Source of the DNA: Williamsia maris
GTDB taxonomy: Bacteria > Actinomycetota > Actinomycetes > Mycobacteriales > Mycobacteriaceae
Direction of reading: 5' to 3'
Assembly: GCF_024171815.1 (NCBI RefSeq)
Contig: NZ_JAMTCJ010000002.1
Location: 248,001-312,000, forward strand
Length of the DNA: 64,000 nt
Shown here: piece after piece, positions 1 through 7,743 of the stretch
Position numbering within the stretch: position 1 is the stretch's first letter
Layout: each line of letters starts with the position of its first letter
Made by a program: the position numbers and the translations under genes
Notes under the pieces: generated by a model
Databases searched by the model: none
What the model was told of the DNA's origin: nothing
The model's input: the letters and a program-made list of their open reading frames with translations, nothing else

Positions 1-10
1 GATACAGCAT

Positions 11-694
11 GTGAGCGGGGAGGATTCGACCACCACCACACGCGGGGTCGTGTTCACGATGGCCGTCCCGCTGGGCGCGGCGTTGGTGTTCACCGGTGTC
101 GTCATCGCCGCCCTGGGGTGGTGGCGACCGGTCCTGCGCGACGAACGACCGACGAGTCGGTGGGTGTGGGTGGTGCCTGCGCTGTTCGTGGTGGCCATCC
201 TGGTCGGCATCGACTATTCCGCGCTGGCCGAGAAGGGCCTCGGTTTCGTCCTGCTACTCCTGCTCGTCACCCAGTTCGTCGGATGGGGCGAGGAGGGGAT
301 GTTCCGCGGCGTCGGCGTGACCGTCCTCCGGGACCGTGGGCTGACCGAGGGGAAGGTCGCACTGTGGTCGAGCGTCATTTTCGGTGCGGTGCACCTGTCG
401 AACGCAATCGGCCACGGCGCGAGCGCGATCCCCCAGGCCATCGCGGTGAGTCTGGCCGGCTACTTCTTCTACCTCATCCGACGGGTGTCGCGGGGGAATG
501 CCCTGAACTCGATCATCCACGGACTCTTCGACTTCTCGATCCTGTCCGGTACGTCGATCCTCGTCGACCAGGACAGCTATCCGGGATCGCTGGCGCCGAT
601 CCTGCTTTATCCCGTCCTCGGGCTCGCCCTGTTCTTCGCCCGCCGACGCATCGAACCACCGGCTGGGCCGACTTCCTCTCCTCCCGCGACATGA
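11..694 (+). CDS. CPBP-family intramembrane glutamic protease
   Basis: Polytopic membrane protein of 227 residues with the CPBP (Abi/Rce1-like) hallmarks: the EExxxR motif (EEGMFRG, E94-E95 and R99), a histidine in FGAVHLSN (H128) and a third-motif His/Asp pair in IIHGLFDF (H170, D174). These residues form the active site in the membrane in this family. Substrates are unknown; bacterial members are linked to peptide maturation or self-immunity. The GTG start at 11 is uncertain because the frame stays open to the left edge, so the true start may lie outside the window. The gene ends in a strong bidirectional hairpin. Confidence 0.85.
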   Translation: MSGEDSTTTTRGVVFTMAVPLGAALVFTGVVIAALGWWRPVLRDERPTSRWVWVVPALFVVAILVGIDYSALAEKGLGFVLLLLLVTQFVGWGEEGMFRGVGVTVLRDRGLTEGKVALWSSVIFGAVHLSNAIGHGASAIPQAIAVSLAGYFFYLIRRVSRGNALNSIIHGLFDFSILSGTSILVDQDSYPGSLAPILLYPVLGLALFFARRRIEPPAGPTSSPPAT

Positions 695-695
695 T

Positions 696-733
696 TCGAC
701 TCCCGCGACAGTGATCTCCGTCGCGGGAGTCGA
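696..733. terminator. Bidirectional hairpin terminator between convergent genes
   Basis: Perfect 14-bp inverted repeat, TCGACTCCCGCGAC (696-709) and its complement (720-733), around a 10-base loop. It begins one base after the protease stop and lies 20 bases from the end of the opposing gene, so it can serve both. There is no clear U-tract, as is usual for terminators in high-GC actinobacteria. TCCCGCGAC also occurs once more just upstream (682-690). Confidence 0.75.
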
Positions 734-752
734 TCTGTGTCGTGGGAACGAC

Positions 753-1337
753 CTAGGCGACCTCGGCGAGCTCCTCGACGGCCACGCGGTCCGACGGCGC
801 CATGTGGGCCGCCCGCACTCGGGACACGTAGATGCGGGTGAACAGGATCGGCGTCATGAAGCAGGTCGCCGACGCGGCGACCGTCATCCACCCCGCCTGG
901 TTCATCAGGACGACGGTCAGCACGGCCGAGACGGTGAACGCACTCGCCCACGCCGCGGTGATCACCACGTTCAGGCGCCGGAACGCCGCGGAGTCCGCCA
1001 CCTCGGAAGAGACCTGCCTACGCGCGATCCCCATGGTGAAGGGCGTGCCGATCGCGATGCTCGCCCAGGCCACCACCGCCAGCCAGGCGATCGACATCGT
1101 CCCGCAGTACGCGGCGATGGCGGCGTGCGGTTGCGCGAACGCGATCGGGGTGAGGACCGCGAAGAAGGCGATCGACCCGACGGCCAGGATCTGGGTGTCC
1201 CACGACGCCCCCGCACGTCGGTCGGCGATGAGCATCGCCACGGCCAGTACCGCGGCGCCCACCGCGCCCCACTGCCACCCGAAGTGGGACAGGGTGATGA
1301 ATCCGATGAACGGGAGAAACCCTCGTAGGTACGACAT
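753..1337 (-). CDS. Unknown polytopic membrane protein
   Basis: 194-residue protein with about five to six hydrophobic segments (roughly residues 5-20, 22-38, 50-70, 80-100, 120-145 and 148-168) and a short charged tail. I do not recognise a family. The ATG at 1337 was chosen because GAAGGGAA lies 5-6 bases upstream; the 28 extra residues of a longer frame have no such site. It converges on the CPBP protease gene across a shared hairpin. No catalytic motif or binding residues are visible, so function stays open. Confidence 0.6.
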   Translation of the reverse strand: MSYLRGFLPFIGFITLSHFGWQWGAVGAAVLAVAMLIADRRAGASWDTQILAVGSIAFFAVLTPIAFAQPHAAIAAYCGTMSIAWLAVVAWASIAIGTPFTMGIARRQVSSEVADSAAFRRLNVVITAAWASAFTVSAVLTVVLMNQAGWMTVAASATCFMTPILFTRIYVSRVRAAHMAPSDRVAVEELAEVA

Positions 1338-1432
1338 CTCGATTCCCTTCTCGACGGGGACGTCCTTCGACGACCGATGGTTCCACTGTAGGAATCGCGC
1401 GCGGAGATGTCGTGGTCCCACGGGTGGAGTCC

Positions 1433-1454
1433 GGGTGGAGATGGCCGTCCACCC
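1433..1454 (-). terminator. Hairpin downstream of the sucrase/ferredoxin-like gene
   Basis: GGGTGGA (1433-1439) pairs with TCCACCC (1448-1454) across an 8-base loop, 31 bases past the stop of the three-gene minus-strand operon that ends at 1485. Position suggests it terminates that operon. The stem is short and lacks a U-tract, so this is moderate evidence only. Confidence 0.4.
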
Positions 1455-1484
1455 ACGGGCAGCCCGGTCCGGCGCCGAGACAGG

Positions 1485-2417
1485 TCAGGCCTGGTCGGCG
1501 AACTCCAGTGACTCCAGTTCGAACCGGCGGACGCTGCCGGGGATGCGTGCGTCGCATGTCGAGAGCAGGGGCGCGGACATGACGACTCGGAGCGAGACAG
1601 TGCACTGCGGGCCCTCCGCCACGGCCAGAACCACCCGCACACGGTCACCTGACTCCTCGACACCGAGCGTGGTGAACGCCTCGATGCGATCGTCACCCGT
1701 GGCTTCCCGGAGGTAGTGCTCGGCGGCCTGGACGGCATGCGAGACGCAAGTCCGTCCACGCAGGAACCTCTCGTCGACCCTGCCGTCGGCGTACCGGGTC
1801 AACAGATCGACGGGGTCGGCGGTGTCGATTCGTCCGTAGCTGAGCCCCTCGGGGAGCACCACCATCGTCGCAGCGAACCGGTCGCCGCCGAGATGTGAAC
1901 ACTCCCAGGTGTTCTCGGGATCGTGGGCCGTGAGGGCGGCGGCGGCACCCCGACCACGCACCGCGCAGCACCGGTCGTGTTTGCCGTGGGCGCAGACCGC
2001 CGTGAGCGGGCCGTCGACCCGAACGCCGGCCGATCCGTCCAGGGGGATGTCGAGGTAGTCCTGTGGTCCGGCCACCTCGCCCTGGTAGAGCACCGACCCT
2101 TCCGGGCGGCTCTGGGCGATGAACCATCGCCACCGCGGTGTCGCCGACCGACGACCGGGTCTGCGGATCGCGACGATCCGCATCGACGCGGCCTCGGCAC
2201 GTCGCACGATGGACCGCCCGAGGTCACGGTCGAGGATGCGCGGCGACTGCATGAAGGCCGAATGCCCCCAGGGCCCTTCCATTTCCAGCAGCAGCCAGGC
2301 GAATCCGAGCGACGCCGTCGCGAACAGCGGTTCGTCGCGGGCCAGGGACTGATCGCTGCACGGCGGCATCGGCCGATCGGTGGACAGGTGCGGCGCACCA
2401 TCGACGGGCAGGGTCAT
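1485..2417 (-). CDS. Sucrase/ferredoxin-like (thioredoxin-like ferredoxin) protein
   Basis: 310-residue protein matching the sucrase/ferredoxin-like family (PF06999 type): an N-terminal CSDQSL segment (C20), the cysteine cluster CAHGKHDRCC (C142, C150, C151) and WECSHLGGDRFA (C173, H175). In the family this C-terminal part resembles a thioredoxin-like [2Fe-2S] ferredoxin, so an electron-transfer role is likely; the old sucrase name has little support. Its ATG overlaps the stop of the JmjC/cupin oxygenase (ATGA at 2414-2417), so the two are translationally coupled. Inference: it could supply electrons to, or otherwise assist, the oxygenase, although JmjC enzymes normally use 2-oxoglutarate and need no ferredoxin. 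Confidence 0.85.
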   Translation of the reverse strand: MTLPVDGAPHLSTDRPMPPCSDQSLARDEPLFATASLGFAWLLLEMEGPWGHSAFMQSPRILDRDLGRSIVRRAEAASMRIVAIRRPGRRSATPRWRWFIAQSRPEGSVLYQGEVAGPQDYLDIPLDGSAGVRVDGPLTAVCAHGKHDRCCAVRGRGAAAALTAHDPENTWECSHLGGDRFAATMVVLPEGLSYGRIDTADPVDLLTRYADGRVDERFLRGRTCVSHAVQAAEHYLREATGDDRIEAFTTLGVEESGDRVRVVLAVAEGPQCTVSLRVVMSAPLLSTCDARIPGSVRRFELESLEFADQA

Positions 2418-3625
2418 GCGGTGGTCGGGACCACGATGGCCTCGCGAAGGAGCCGCCGGATCACCACCGCTCCGTCCGCCGCGTCGAGTCCGGGCAGGGA
2501 GTCTGCGGTCGCGTCGCGTCCGTCGCGCAGATGGCGAATGGCAGGAGCACAGATCGCCGGGAACTCGACGACGCGATCCGGGAGTCGCAGTCGTACGCGG
2601 TCACTGTCCTCGGTCACCGCGGTGATCAGTCCGTGTCGCCAGCGGACGCGTGCGGTGTCCGCGCCGGCCATCGCCTCCAGGGTCGCAAGCGGGCGCACCG
2701 CGGCGGGCCGCGTGCGGCCGGCGAAGGTACGGGTCAGATCGTCGGCGACCGCCGAGCCCCATTCCTGCGCGCGGTCACGGATCTGGTCGGCGAAGGCGAG
2801 TAGGACCTTCGTCGATTCCGCCTCCAGGGCGTCGTGATCGCCGGGGTCGATGCCGATCGGCATTGACGCACGCAGGTCGGCGACCGCGGACGCGACACGA
2901 TCGACCGCGGCGCGGGCCACGTCGGCCCGGGTCAACGCGGGTACGCCGATCGTCAGGTGGATCGCCGTCTCATCGGCGGAACGTGCGGAGTGCAGCCACC
3001 CGCGGGGCAGGTAGAGCGCATCACCCCGGTGCAGGTCGGTGTCGATCGCGGGTTCCTCGGTGACGCGATCGGCGATCGCGCCCCGGAAGTCGGTCCATGG
3101 GTGCGACTCGAGCGGGTTGGTGAAGACCGGTTCGTGCACGGTCCAGTGCTTCCGGCCGGCGATCTGCAGCACGAACACGTCGTGAACATCGTGGTGCGAG
3201 TCGAATCCCCGACTGCCCGGAGGGGTGATGTAGGCGTTCGCCTGAACCGGGTGCCCGAGGTCGTCGACGAGTTCGCGGACGAAATCGATAATCGGCGGCC
3301 ACAGACGATGAAGGCCCTGCAGCACTATCGAGGCACCGTCGGCGAACTGCGCCAAGGCTTTCGCCGAGTCGACCTGGTCGCCGATCTCGGCGCCGACGCC
3401 GGCCGGACCGAGGAATCGGGTGCGGTCGACGAGGGATCCGTTCTTTGCCAGACGGATGAACGGCGCGCGTACCCCGCGCTCGGCGAGCAACTCGTCGACA
3501 GCATGCGTCGAGAGGAGATCGCCGAAGTCGCGGGGCAGCGACGTCGCTCTGCTGAGCAACGGCGATCGACCCCAGTGTTCGCGCTGGAACGTCCCCGGGT
3601 CGACCGAGATGCAGCGGCTCAGCAT
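2414..3625 (-). CDS. JmjC/cupin-4 family 2-oxoglutarate-dependent protein hydroxylase
   Basis: 403 residues resembling ribosomal-oxygenase-type (RoxA/YcfD, MINA/NO66) JmjC enzymes. The iron site is readable: H144-x-D146 followed by DVFVLQIAGRKHW, and the distal histidine H212 in GDALYLPRGWLHS. Residues 1-130 and the region after 230 fit the N-terminal and the winged-helix/dimer parts of the family. Known members hydroxylate Arg or His side chains of proteins. The gene starts 12 bases after the stop of the repeat peptide; its Shine-Dalgarno (GAGAAG) overlaps that stop, and its end overlaps the next gene, so all three are one unit. The natural inference is that the repeat peptide, with one His per repeat, is its substrate; a ribosomal protein remains the alternative. 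Confidence 0.88.
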   Translation of the reverse strand: MLSRCISVDPGTFQREHWGRSPLLSRATSLPRDFGDLLSTHAVDELLAERGVRAPFIRLAKNGSLVDRTRFLGPAGVGAEIGDQVDSAKALAQFADGASIVLQGLHRLWPPIIDFVRELVDDLGHPVQANAYITPPGSRGFDSHHDVHDVFVLQIAGRKHWTVHEPVFTNPLESHPWTDFRGAIADRVTEEPAIDTDLHRGDALYLPRGWLHSARSADETAIHLTIGVPALTRADVARAAVDRVASAVADLRASMPIGIDPGDHDALEAESTKVLLAFADQIRDRAQEWGSAVADDLTRTFAGRTRPAAVRPLATLEAMAGADTARVRWRHGLITAVTEDSDRVRLRLPDRVVEFPAICAPAIRHLRDGRDATADSLPGLDAADGAVVIRRLLREAIVVPTTA

Positions 3626-3637
3626 CGAATCAACTTC

Positions 3638-3961
3638 TCAGGCCGAGCCGTCCGCGCCACCGTCGTGTCCGCCGGGGTTGGAGCCGCCGTCAGCCGGGCC
3701 TTCGCCTGCGCCGGCCGAGCCGTCCGCTCCGCCGTCGTGTCCATCCGGGTTCGAGCCGCCGTCAGCGGGGCCCTCGCCGCCGGCCGAGCCGTCCGCTCCG
3801 CCGTCGTGTCCGTTGGGGTTCGAGCCGCCGTCGGCAGGCCCTTCGCCTGCGCCGGCCGAGCCGTCTGCGCCGCCGTCGTGTCCGCCGGGGTTCGACCCGC
3901 CGTCAGCCGGGCCTTCGCCGCCGCCGCTGGTGGTCGTGATGTCGTCATCGTCGAGAGCCAT
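3638..3961 (-). CDS. Four-repeat Gly/Asp-rich peptide, candidate substrate of the adjacent JmjC oxygenase
   Basis: 107 residues: a 14-residue acidic leader (MALDDDD then ITTTSGG), then four near-identical units of 24, 23, 24 and 22 residues. Each begins GEGPADGG and ends GHDGGADGSA; one variable site before GHDGG is G, N, D, G in order. Each unit has exactly one His; there is no Cys, Lys or Arg, and no signal peptide. AAAGG lies 7 bases before the ATG, so the frame is translated by design rather than being a repeat artefact. It heads an operon with a JmjC hydroxylase and a ferredoxin-like protein. I do not recognise a family. It could be a multi-core modified peptide, a metal-binding acidic protein, or a structural repeat protein. 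Confidence 0.75.
   Translation of the reverse strand: MALDDDDITTTSGGGEGPADGGSNPGGHDGGADGSAGAGEGPADGGSNPNGHDGGADGSAGGEGPADGGSNPDGHDGGADGSAGAGEGPADGGSNPGGHDGGADGSA
3642..3922. repeat. Four in-frame tandem repeats of 72/69/72/~68 bp
   Basis: Units start at 3642, 3714, 3783 and 3855, each with the plus-strand phrase GCCGAGCCGTC. The period is a multiple of three and substitutions are largely synonymous or confined to one codon, so selection acts on the encoded peptide repeat. Unit 2 (3714-3782) is one codon shorter than the other full-length copies. Confidence 0.9.
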
Positions 3962-4011
3962 GATGTGCCTTTCGTCGCGTGGGCTGTGCAGTGATCCAAC
4001 AATTCCTGTCT

Positions 4012-4040
4012 ACCACCGCGGGGTGGGTCCCCGCGGTGGT
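4012..4040. promoter_or_regulatory. Strong hairpin in the leader of the repeat-peptide operon
   Basis: ACCACCGCGGGG (4012-4023) pairs perfectly with CCCCGCGGTGGT (4029-4040) over a 5-base loop. It lies 50 bases upstream of the minus-strand repeat-peptide start and 135 bases before the plus-strand oxidoreductase, i.e. between two divergent genes, where a normal terminator is not expected. No U-run follows on either strand. It may be an attenuator, an operator, or a hairpin stopping transcripts crossing between the two promoters. Confidence 0.6.
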
Positions 4041-4127
4041 TGGGGGCACAGCGATCTGGGTGACGGCAAGGCTGGTAGGCGCCCTCGATTCGCCTCCGAG
4101 GACCGTCGTTTCGAGCGGCCGGCAAGG

Positions 4128-4141
4128 TAGAACGTGTTCTA
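4128..4141. promoter_or_regulatory. KstR-type operator (TNNAACNNGTTNNA)
   Basis: TAGAACGTGTTCTA: 6-bp perfect arms around GT, an exact fit to the TNNAACNNGTTNNA motif known for KstR, the TetR repressor of cholesterol catabolism in mycobacteria and rhodococci. It ends 34 bases before the ATG of the F420-type oxidoreductase. KstR itself is not in the window, so regulation by it is inferred from the motif alone. Confidence 0.7.
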
Positions 4142-4175
4142 ATTGTGGGACGTTGTCCGAGCGAGGAGACCACCG

Positions 4176-5054
4176 ATGCGATTCACGTTTGCCGAGGCGA
4201 TGACCGACCCGCGGTTCTACCCGGACCTCGCGGTGGCGGCCGAGGAGGCCGGCTACGAGGGGTTCACCATCCCCGACTCGTTGGCCTACCCGGAGGAGTC
4301 CGACTCCACCTACCCCTACACCGAGGACGGCAACCGAGAGTTCCTCGACGGCAAGGCCTTCATCGAGACCTTCATCCAGGCCATGGCCATGGGTGCGGTC
4401 ACCAGCACGATCCGCTTCAACCCGTTCGTGCTGAAGCTGCCCGTGCGGCCGCCGGTGCTCGTCGCCAAGCAGGCGATGTCGGTGGCGTACATGACGAACA
4501 ACCGTCTCGCGCTCGGCGTCGGCACCAGCCCGTGGCCGGAGGACTACGACATCATGGGCGTCGACTTCAAGCGTCGCGGCAAGCGCATGAACGAGTGCAT
4601 GGACATCATCCGCGGTCTCTCGACCGGCGAGTACTTCGAGTTCCACGGCGAGTTCTACGACTTCCAGCGCATCAAGATGAGCCCCGCCCCCACCGAGCCG
4701 ATCCCGCTGCTCGTCGGCGGACACGCCGACCTCGCGCTCAAGCGCGCGGTGGTCCGCGGCGACGGCTGGATGCACGGCGGTGGCCAACCGGAGGAACTCG
4801 ATGCGCTGCTGGCCAAGCTGCACGACATCCGCAAGGGCGAGGGAAAGCTGAACGACCCCTTCGAGATCCACGTCATCTCCTACGACGCCTACACCCCGGA
4901 CGGCTGTAAGCGTCTGGAGGACAAGGGGATCACCGACGTGATCGTCGGCTTCCGGATCCCCTACATCAACGGCCCCGACACCGAGCCGCTGCAGCGCAAG
5001 CTCGACAACCTGCGGATGTTCGCCGACAACGTGATCAGCAAGGTCAACGGCTGA
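4176..5054 (+). CDS. Luciferase-like (LLM class) F420-dependent oxidoreductase
   Basis: 292-residue TIM-barrel protein of the luciferase-like monooxygenase superfamily, F420-dependent type: N-terminal MRFTFAEAMTDP, the LALGVGTSPWPEDY region and PIPLLVGGHADLALKRA near the cofactor phosphate site. The ATG at 4176 is preceded by GAGGAG at a spacing of 8, better than the upstream TTG that opens the frame. The KstR-type palindrome just upstream suggests control with steroid catabolism; a KstR-regulated luciferase-like oxidoreductase (Rv3520c) is known in M. tuberculosis, but I cannot test orthology here. Its end overlaps the convergent next gene by 11 bases. Confidence 0.85.
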   Translation: MRFTFAEAMTDPRFYPDLAVAAEEAGYEGFTIPDSLAYPEESDSTYPYTEDGNREFLDGKAFIETFIQAMAMGAVTSTIRFNPFVLKLPVRPPVLVAKQAMSVAYMTNNRLALGVGTSPWPEDYDIMGVDFKRRGKRMNECMDIIRGLSTGEYFEFHGEFYDFQRIKMSPAPTEPIPLLVGGHADLALKRAVVRGDGWMHGGGQPEELDALLAKLHDIRKGEGKLNDPFEIHVISYDAYTPDGCKRLEDKGITDVIVGFRIPYINGPDTEPLQRKLDNLRMFADNVISKVNG

Positions 5055-6075
5055 GGACCTGAGGCTTCACCTGCGTCCCGAGCAGTTCGATCGCCCGGAG
5101 CATCGTCGGGTGCGGCAGTTTGGTGTTGGTCATCTGCACGGTCAACCGGTCGAGGCCGCCGAGGTCGTCGGAGACCGATCCGATCTTGCGTGCCACGGTG
5201 TCCGGGGAACCGACGAACATCGCCCCGTGCGGACCGGCCAGCGCGTCGAACTCTGCGCGTCCCGGCATCGGGAACCCCCGCTCACGGGCGACGTTGCCGA
5301 ACAGGTCCTGCCATCCAGGGTAGGCGGCCTCCTCGGCGGCGGCGTCGGTGTCGGCGATCAGGCCGGGGACGTGGATCCCCACCTTGAGTTGCTCGGGCGC
5401 GAACCCGGAACGACGACCGGCGTCGCGGTAGAGCTCGATGAGCGGCAGGAAGCGGCGCGGCTCCCCACCGATGATCGCCACCATGAGCGGCAGTCCCAGC
5501 CGCCCGGCGCGGACGAAGGACTCCGGGCTGCCGCCGGCCCCGAGCCACACCGGGATCCGGTCCTGCACCGGCAGCGGATAGACACCCTGACCGGTCAGCG
5601 GCCTGCGATGGCGCCCCGACCAGGTCACCGACGACGGGTCCTCGCGGATGGTGAGGAGCAGGTCGAGCTTGTTGGCATAGAGCGAGTCGTAGTCCTCGAA
5701 ATCGAGCCCGAACAGAGGGAACGCCTCGGTGAACGAGCCACGGCCGACGACCATCTCCGCGCGCCCGCCGGAGATGAGGTCGATGGTGGCGAACTGCTGG
5801 AAGAGCCGCACCGGGTCCTCGGCCGAGAGCACCGACACCGCGCTGGTGAGCCGGATGTCGGTGGTGCGAGCCGCGGCTGCGGCCAGCAGCACCGTCGGTG
5901 CGGAGTCGTAGAAGTCGGCGCGGTGGTGCTCGCCGATGCCGTAGATGTCGACGCCGGAGCGGTCCGCGAGCTCGACCTCCTCGAGCAGGTCCGCGATGCG
6001 GGTCGGCGCATCGATCTCCCGACCCGTGTCGTATTCGACGACGTAGGAGACGAAGTTGTCGATGCCGATCTGCAT
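5044..6075 (-). CDS. Luciferase-like flavin-dependent oxidoreductase
   Basis: 343-residue LLM-class enzyme, distinct from its neighbour: GIGEHHRADFYDSAPTVLLAA and EMVVGRGSFTEAFPLFG are typical of FMN-dependent monooxygenase-like members, with the C-terminal GPHGAMFVGSPDTVARKI segment. It likely oxidises or reduces a small organic substrate with a reduced flavin. Substrate unknown. It starts 30 bases after the stop of the AidB-like gene on the same strand, so the two are probably co-transcribed. Confidence 0.82.
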   Translation of the reverse strand: MQIGIDNFVSYVVEYDTGREIDAPTRIADLLEEVELADRSGVDIYGIGEHHRADFYDSAPTVLLAAAAARTTDIRLTSAVSVLSAEDPVRLFQQFATIDLISGGRAEMVVGRGSFTEAFPLFGLDFEDYDSLYANKLDLLLTIREDPSSVTWSGRHRRPLTGQGVYPLPVQDRIPVWLGAGGSPESFVRAGRLGLPLMVAIIGGEPRRFLPLIELYRDAGRRSGFAPEQLKVGIHVPGLIADTDAAAEEAAYPGWQDLFGNVARERGFPMPGRAEFDALAGPHGAMFVGSPDTVARKIGSVSDDLGGLDRLTVQMTNTKLPHPTMLRAIELLGTQVKPQVLSR

Positions 6076-6105
6076 GCTGGTGGGTCCCTTTCGGACAGAC
6101 GTCCG

Positions 6106-7743
6106 CTACGACCCCATCTTGGGGGTCGCGCGGTCGATGATCGCGGCGGTGTCGACGCCGGTGGGCAGTGTCCCGAACACGCTGCCCCAATCCCCGGCGA
6201 GGCGACTCGCGCAGAAAGCGTCGGCGACCGACGGGTGACCGTAACGCACCAGCAGCGACCCCTGCAGAGCGAGCGCCATGTCGCCGACCACCCGACGCGC
6301 GCGGTGCTGCATCGTGTCGAAGTCGGAGAACTGGCCCTTGAGTGCAACCACCGCTGCGTCGAGCCGGGTGTCGGCGCCTGCAGCGGTGTCGAGCTCGTCG
6401 AAGAATATCTGCAGGGTCTCGGGTTGCTTGACCATGGCGCGCAGCGTGTCGAGCGCGGCGACGTTGCCCGAGCCCTCCCACACCGACAGCAGCGGCGCCT
6501 CGCGGTAGAGCCGCGGCATGCGTGATTCCTCGACATATCCGTTGCCGCCCAGGCACTCCAGGGCCTCGGCCGCGTGGATCGGCCCACGCTTGCACACGAA
6601 GTACTTGCTGACGGCCAACGAGATCCGGCGCAGACCGATGGAACGGTCGTCACCGGCGGTGGCGCGGTCGGTGAGTGCGGCCAGCCACATCGCGACGGTG
6701 CTCGACGCCTCGGCCTCGACGGCGAGGTCGGCGAGGACGTTGCGCATCAGCGGCTGGTCGACGAGAGCGGCGCCGAATGCGCTGCGGTGCACCGCGTGGT
6801 GGGTGGCCTGGTGGACGCCGGCGCGCATGCCGGTCGACGAGCCGATGATGCAGTCGAGGCGGGTCATGTTGACCATCTCGACGATGGTCGGGACACCGCG
6901 CCCCTCCTCGCCGACCAGCCACGCGGTCGCGTCGTCGTACTCGATCTCGCTGCTGGCGTTGGAGTGGTTGCCCAGCTTGTCCTTGAGGCGTTGCAGGAAC
7001 ATCCGATTGCGGGTGCCGTCGGGCAGCACACGCGGGAGGAAGAAACACGACAAGCCGCCGGGGGCCTGGGCCAGGACCAGGAACACGTCCGACATCGGCG
7101 CCGAGGTGAACCACTTGTGCCCGGTGATCAGGTAGCTGCCGTCGGCCTGCGGCACCGCGCGGGTGGTGCCGGAGCGGACGTCGGACCCGCCCTGCTTCTC
7201 GGTCATCGACATCCCGGCGATCAGACCCGGCTTGTCGAGCGGCACCGACAACGTCGGGTCGTAGATCCGGCTGGACAGCAGCGGCTCGTACTGCGCGGCC
7301 AGTTCGGCGTTGTGCCGCAACGCCGGGACGACGGCGTAGGTCATCGAGATCGGGCACTGGTGGCCCGCGTCGACCTGACCCCACACCGACAGCTTGGCGG
7401 CGCGGATGAGGTGGGCGTGCGGGTTGCTGTCCGCCCAGGGCGCGGCGTGCAACCCGAGATCGACAGCCTTCGTCATCATCTGGTGGTAGGCGGGGTCGTA
7501 GACGACCTCGTCGATGCGGTGTCCGTAGCGGTCGTGCGTGTGCAGGACCGGCGGGTGTTCCTCGGCGAGGTCTCCGAGACGCTGGGCCTCGGCACTTCCC
7601 GCCGCGCGGCCCACCTCGTGGATGGTCTCCAGCGCGTCGTCGGCACCTTCGCGGCTCAGGGCCTCGAGGATCGGGGCGTACTCAGCCGCATCGTAATCCT
7701 GCAGCGGCGGAACCTGATTGAAGACCTCGTGGGTGGTGTGCAT
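6106..7743 (-). CDS. aidB: AidB-like acyl-CoA dehydrogenase-family flavoprotein
   Basis: 545 residues, close to the length of E. coli AidB. The N-terminal HEVFNQVPPLQDY, the FAD-site motif GMSMTEKQGGSDVR, and the C-terminal ECLGGNGYVEESRMPRLYREA followed by SVWEGSGN are characteristic of the AidB branch. AidB binds DNA and flavin and is linked to protection from alkylation; many actinobacterial paralogues may act as true acyl-CoA dehydrogenases. The start overlaps the end of the upstream TetR gene by 62 bases, which I accept because the conserved N-terminus needs this ATG. An adjacent luciferase-like enzyme follows. Confidence 0.85.
   Translation of the reverse strand: MHTTHEVFNQVPPLQDYDAAEYAPILEALSREGADDALETIHEVGRAAGSAEAQRLGDLAEEHPPVLHTHDRYGHRIDEVVYDPAYHQMMTKAVDLGLHAAPWADSNPHAHLIRAAKLSVWGQVDAGHQCPISMTYAVVPALRHNAELAAQYEPLLSSRIYDPTLSVPLDKPGLIAGMSMTEKQGGSDVRSGTTRAVPQADGSYLITGHKWFTSAPMSDVFLVLAQAPGGLSCFFLPRVLPDGTRNRMFLQRLKDKLGNHSNASSEIEYDDATAWLVGEEGRGVPTIVEMVNMTRLDCIIGSSTGMRAGVHQATHHAVHRSAFGAALVDQPLMRNVLADLAVEAEASSTVAMWLAALTDRATAGDDRSIGLRRISLAVSKYFVCKRGPIHAAEALECLGGNGYVEESRMPRLYREAPLLSVWEGSGNVAALDTLRAMVKQPETLQIFFDELDTAAGADTRLDAAVVALKGQFSDFDTMQHRARRVVGDMALALQGSLLVRYGHPSVADAFCASRLAGDWGSVFGTLPTGVDTAAIIDRATPKMGS

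Noticed and set aside
3642-3922. Possible CRISPR or intergenic tandem repeat
   Set aside because: Units are 69-72 bp without unique spacers, are in frame, and lie inside a gene.
3420-4130. Open frame on the plus strand with Pro/Ser-rich repeats, and a second minus-strand frame (3619-4173) over the same DNA
   Set aside because: Both are shadows of the Gly/Asp repeat in other frames; neither has a ribosome site, while the 3638-3961 frame has AAAGG and couples to the next gene.
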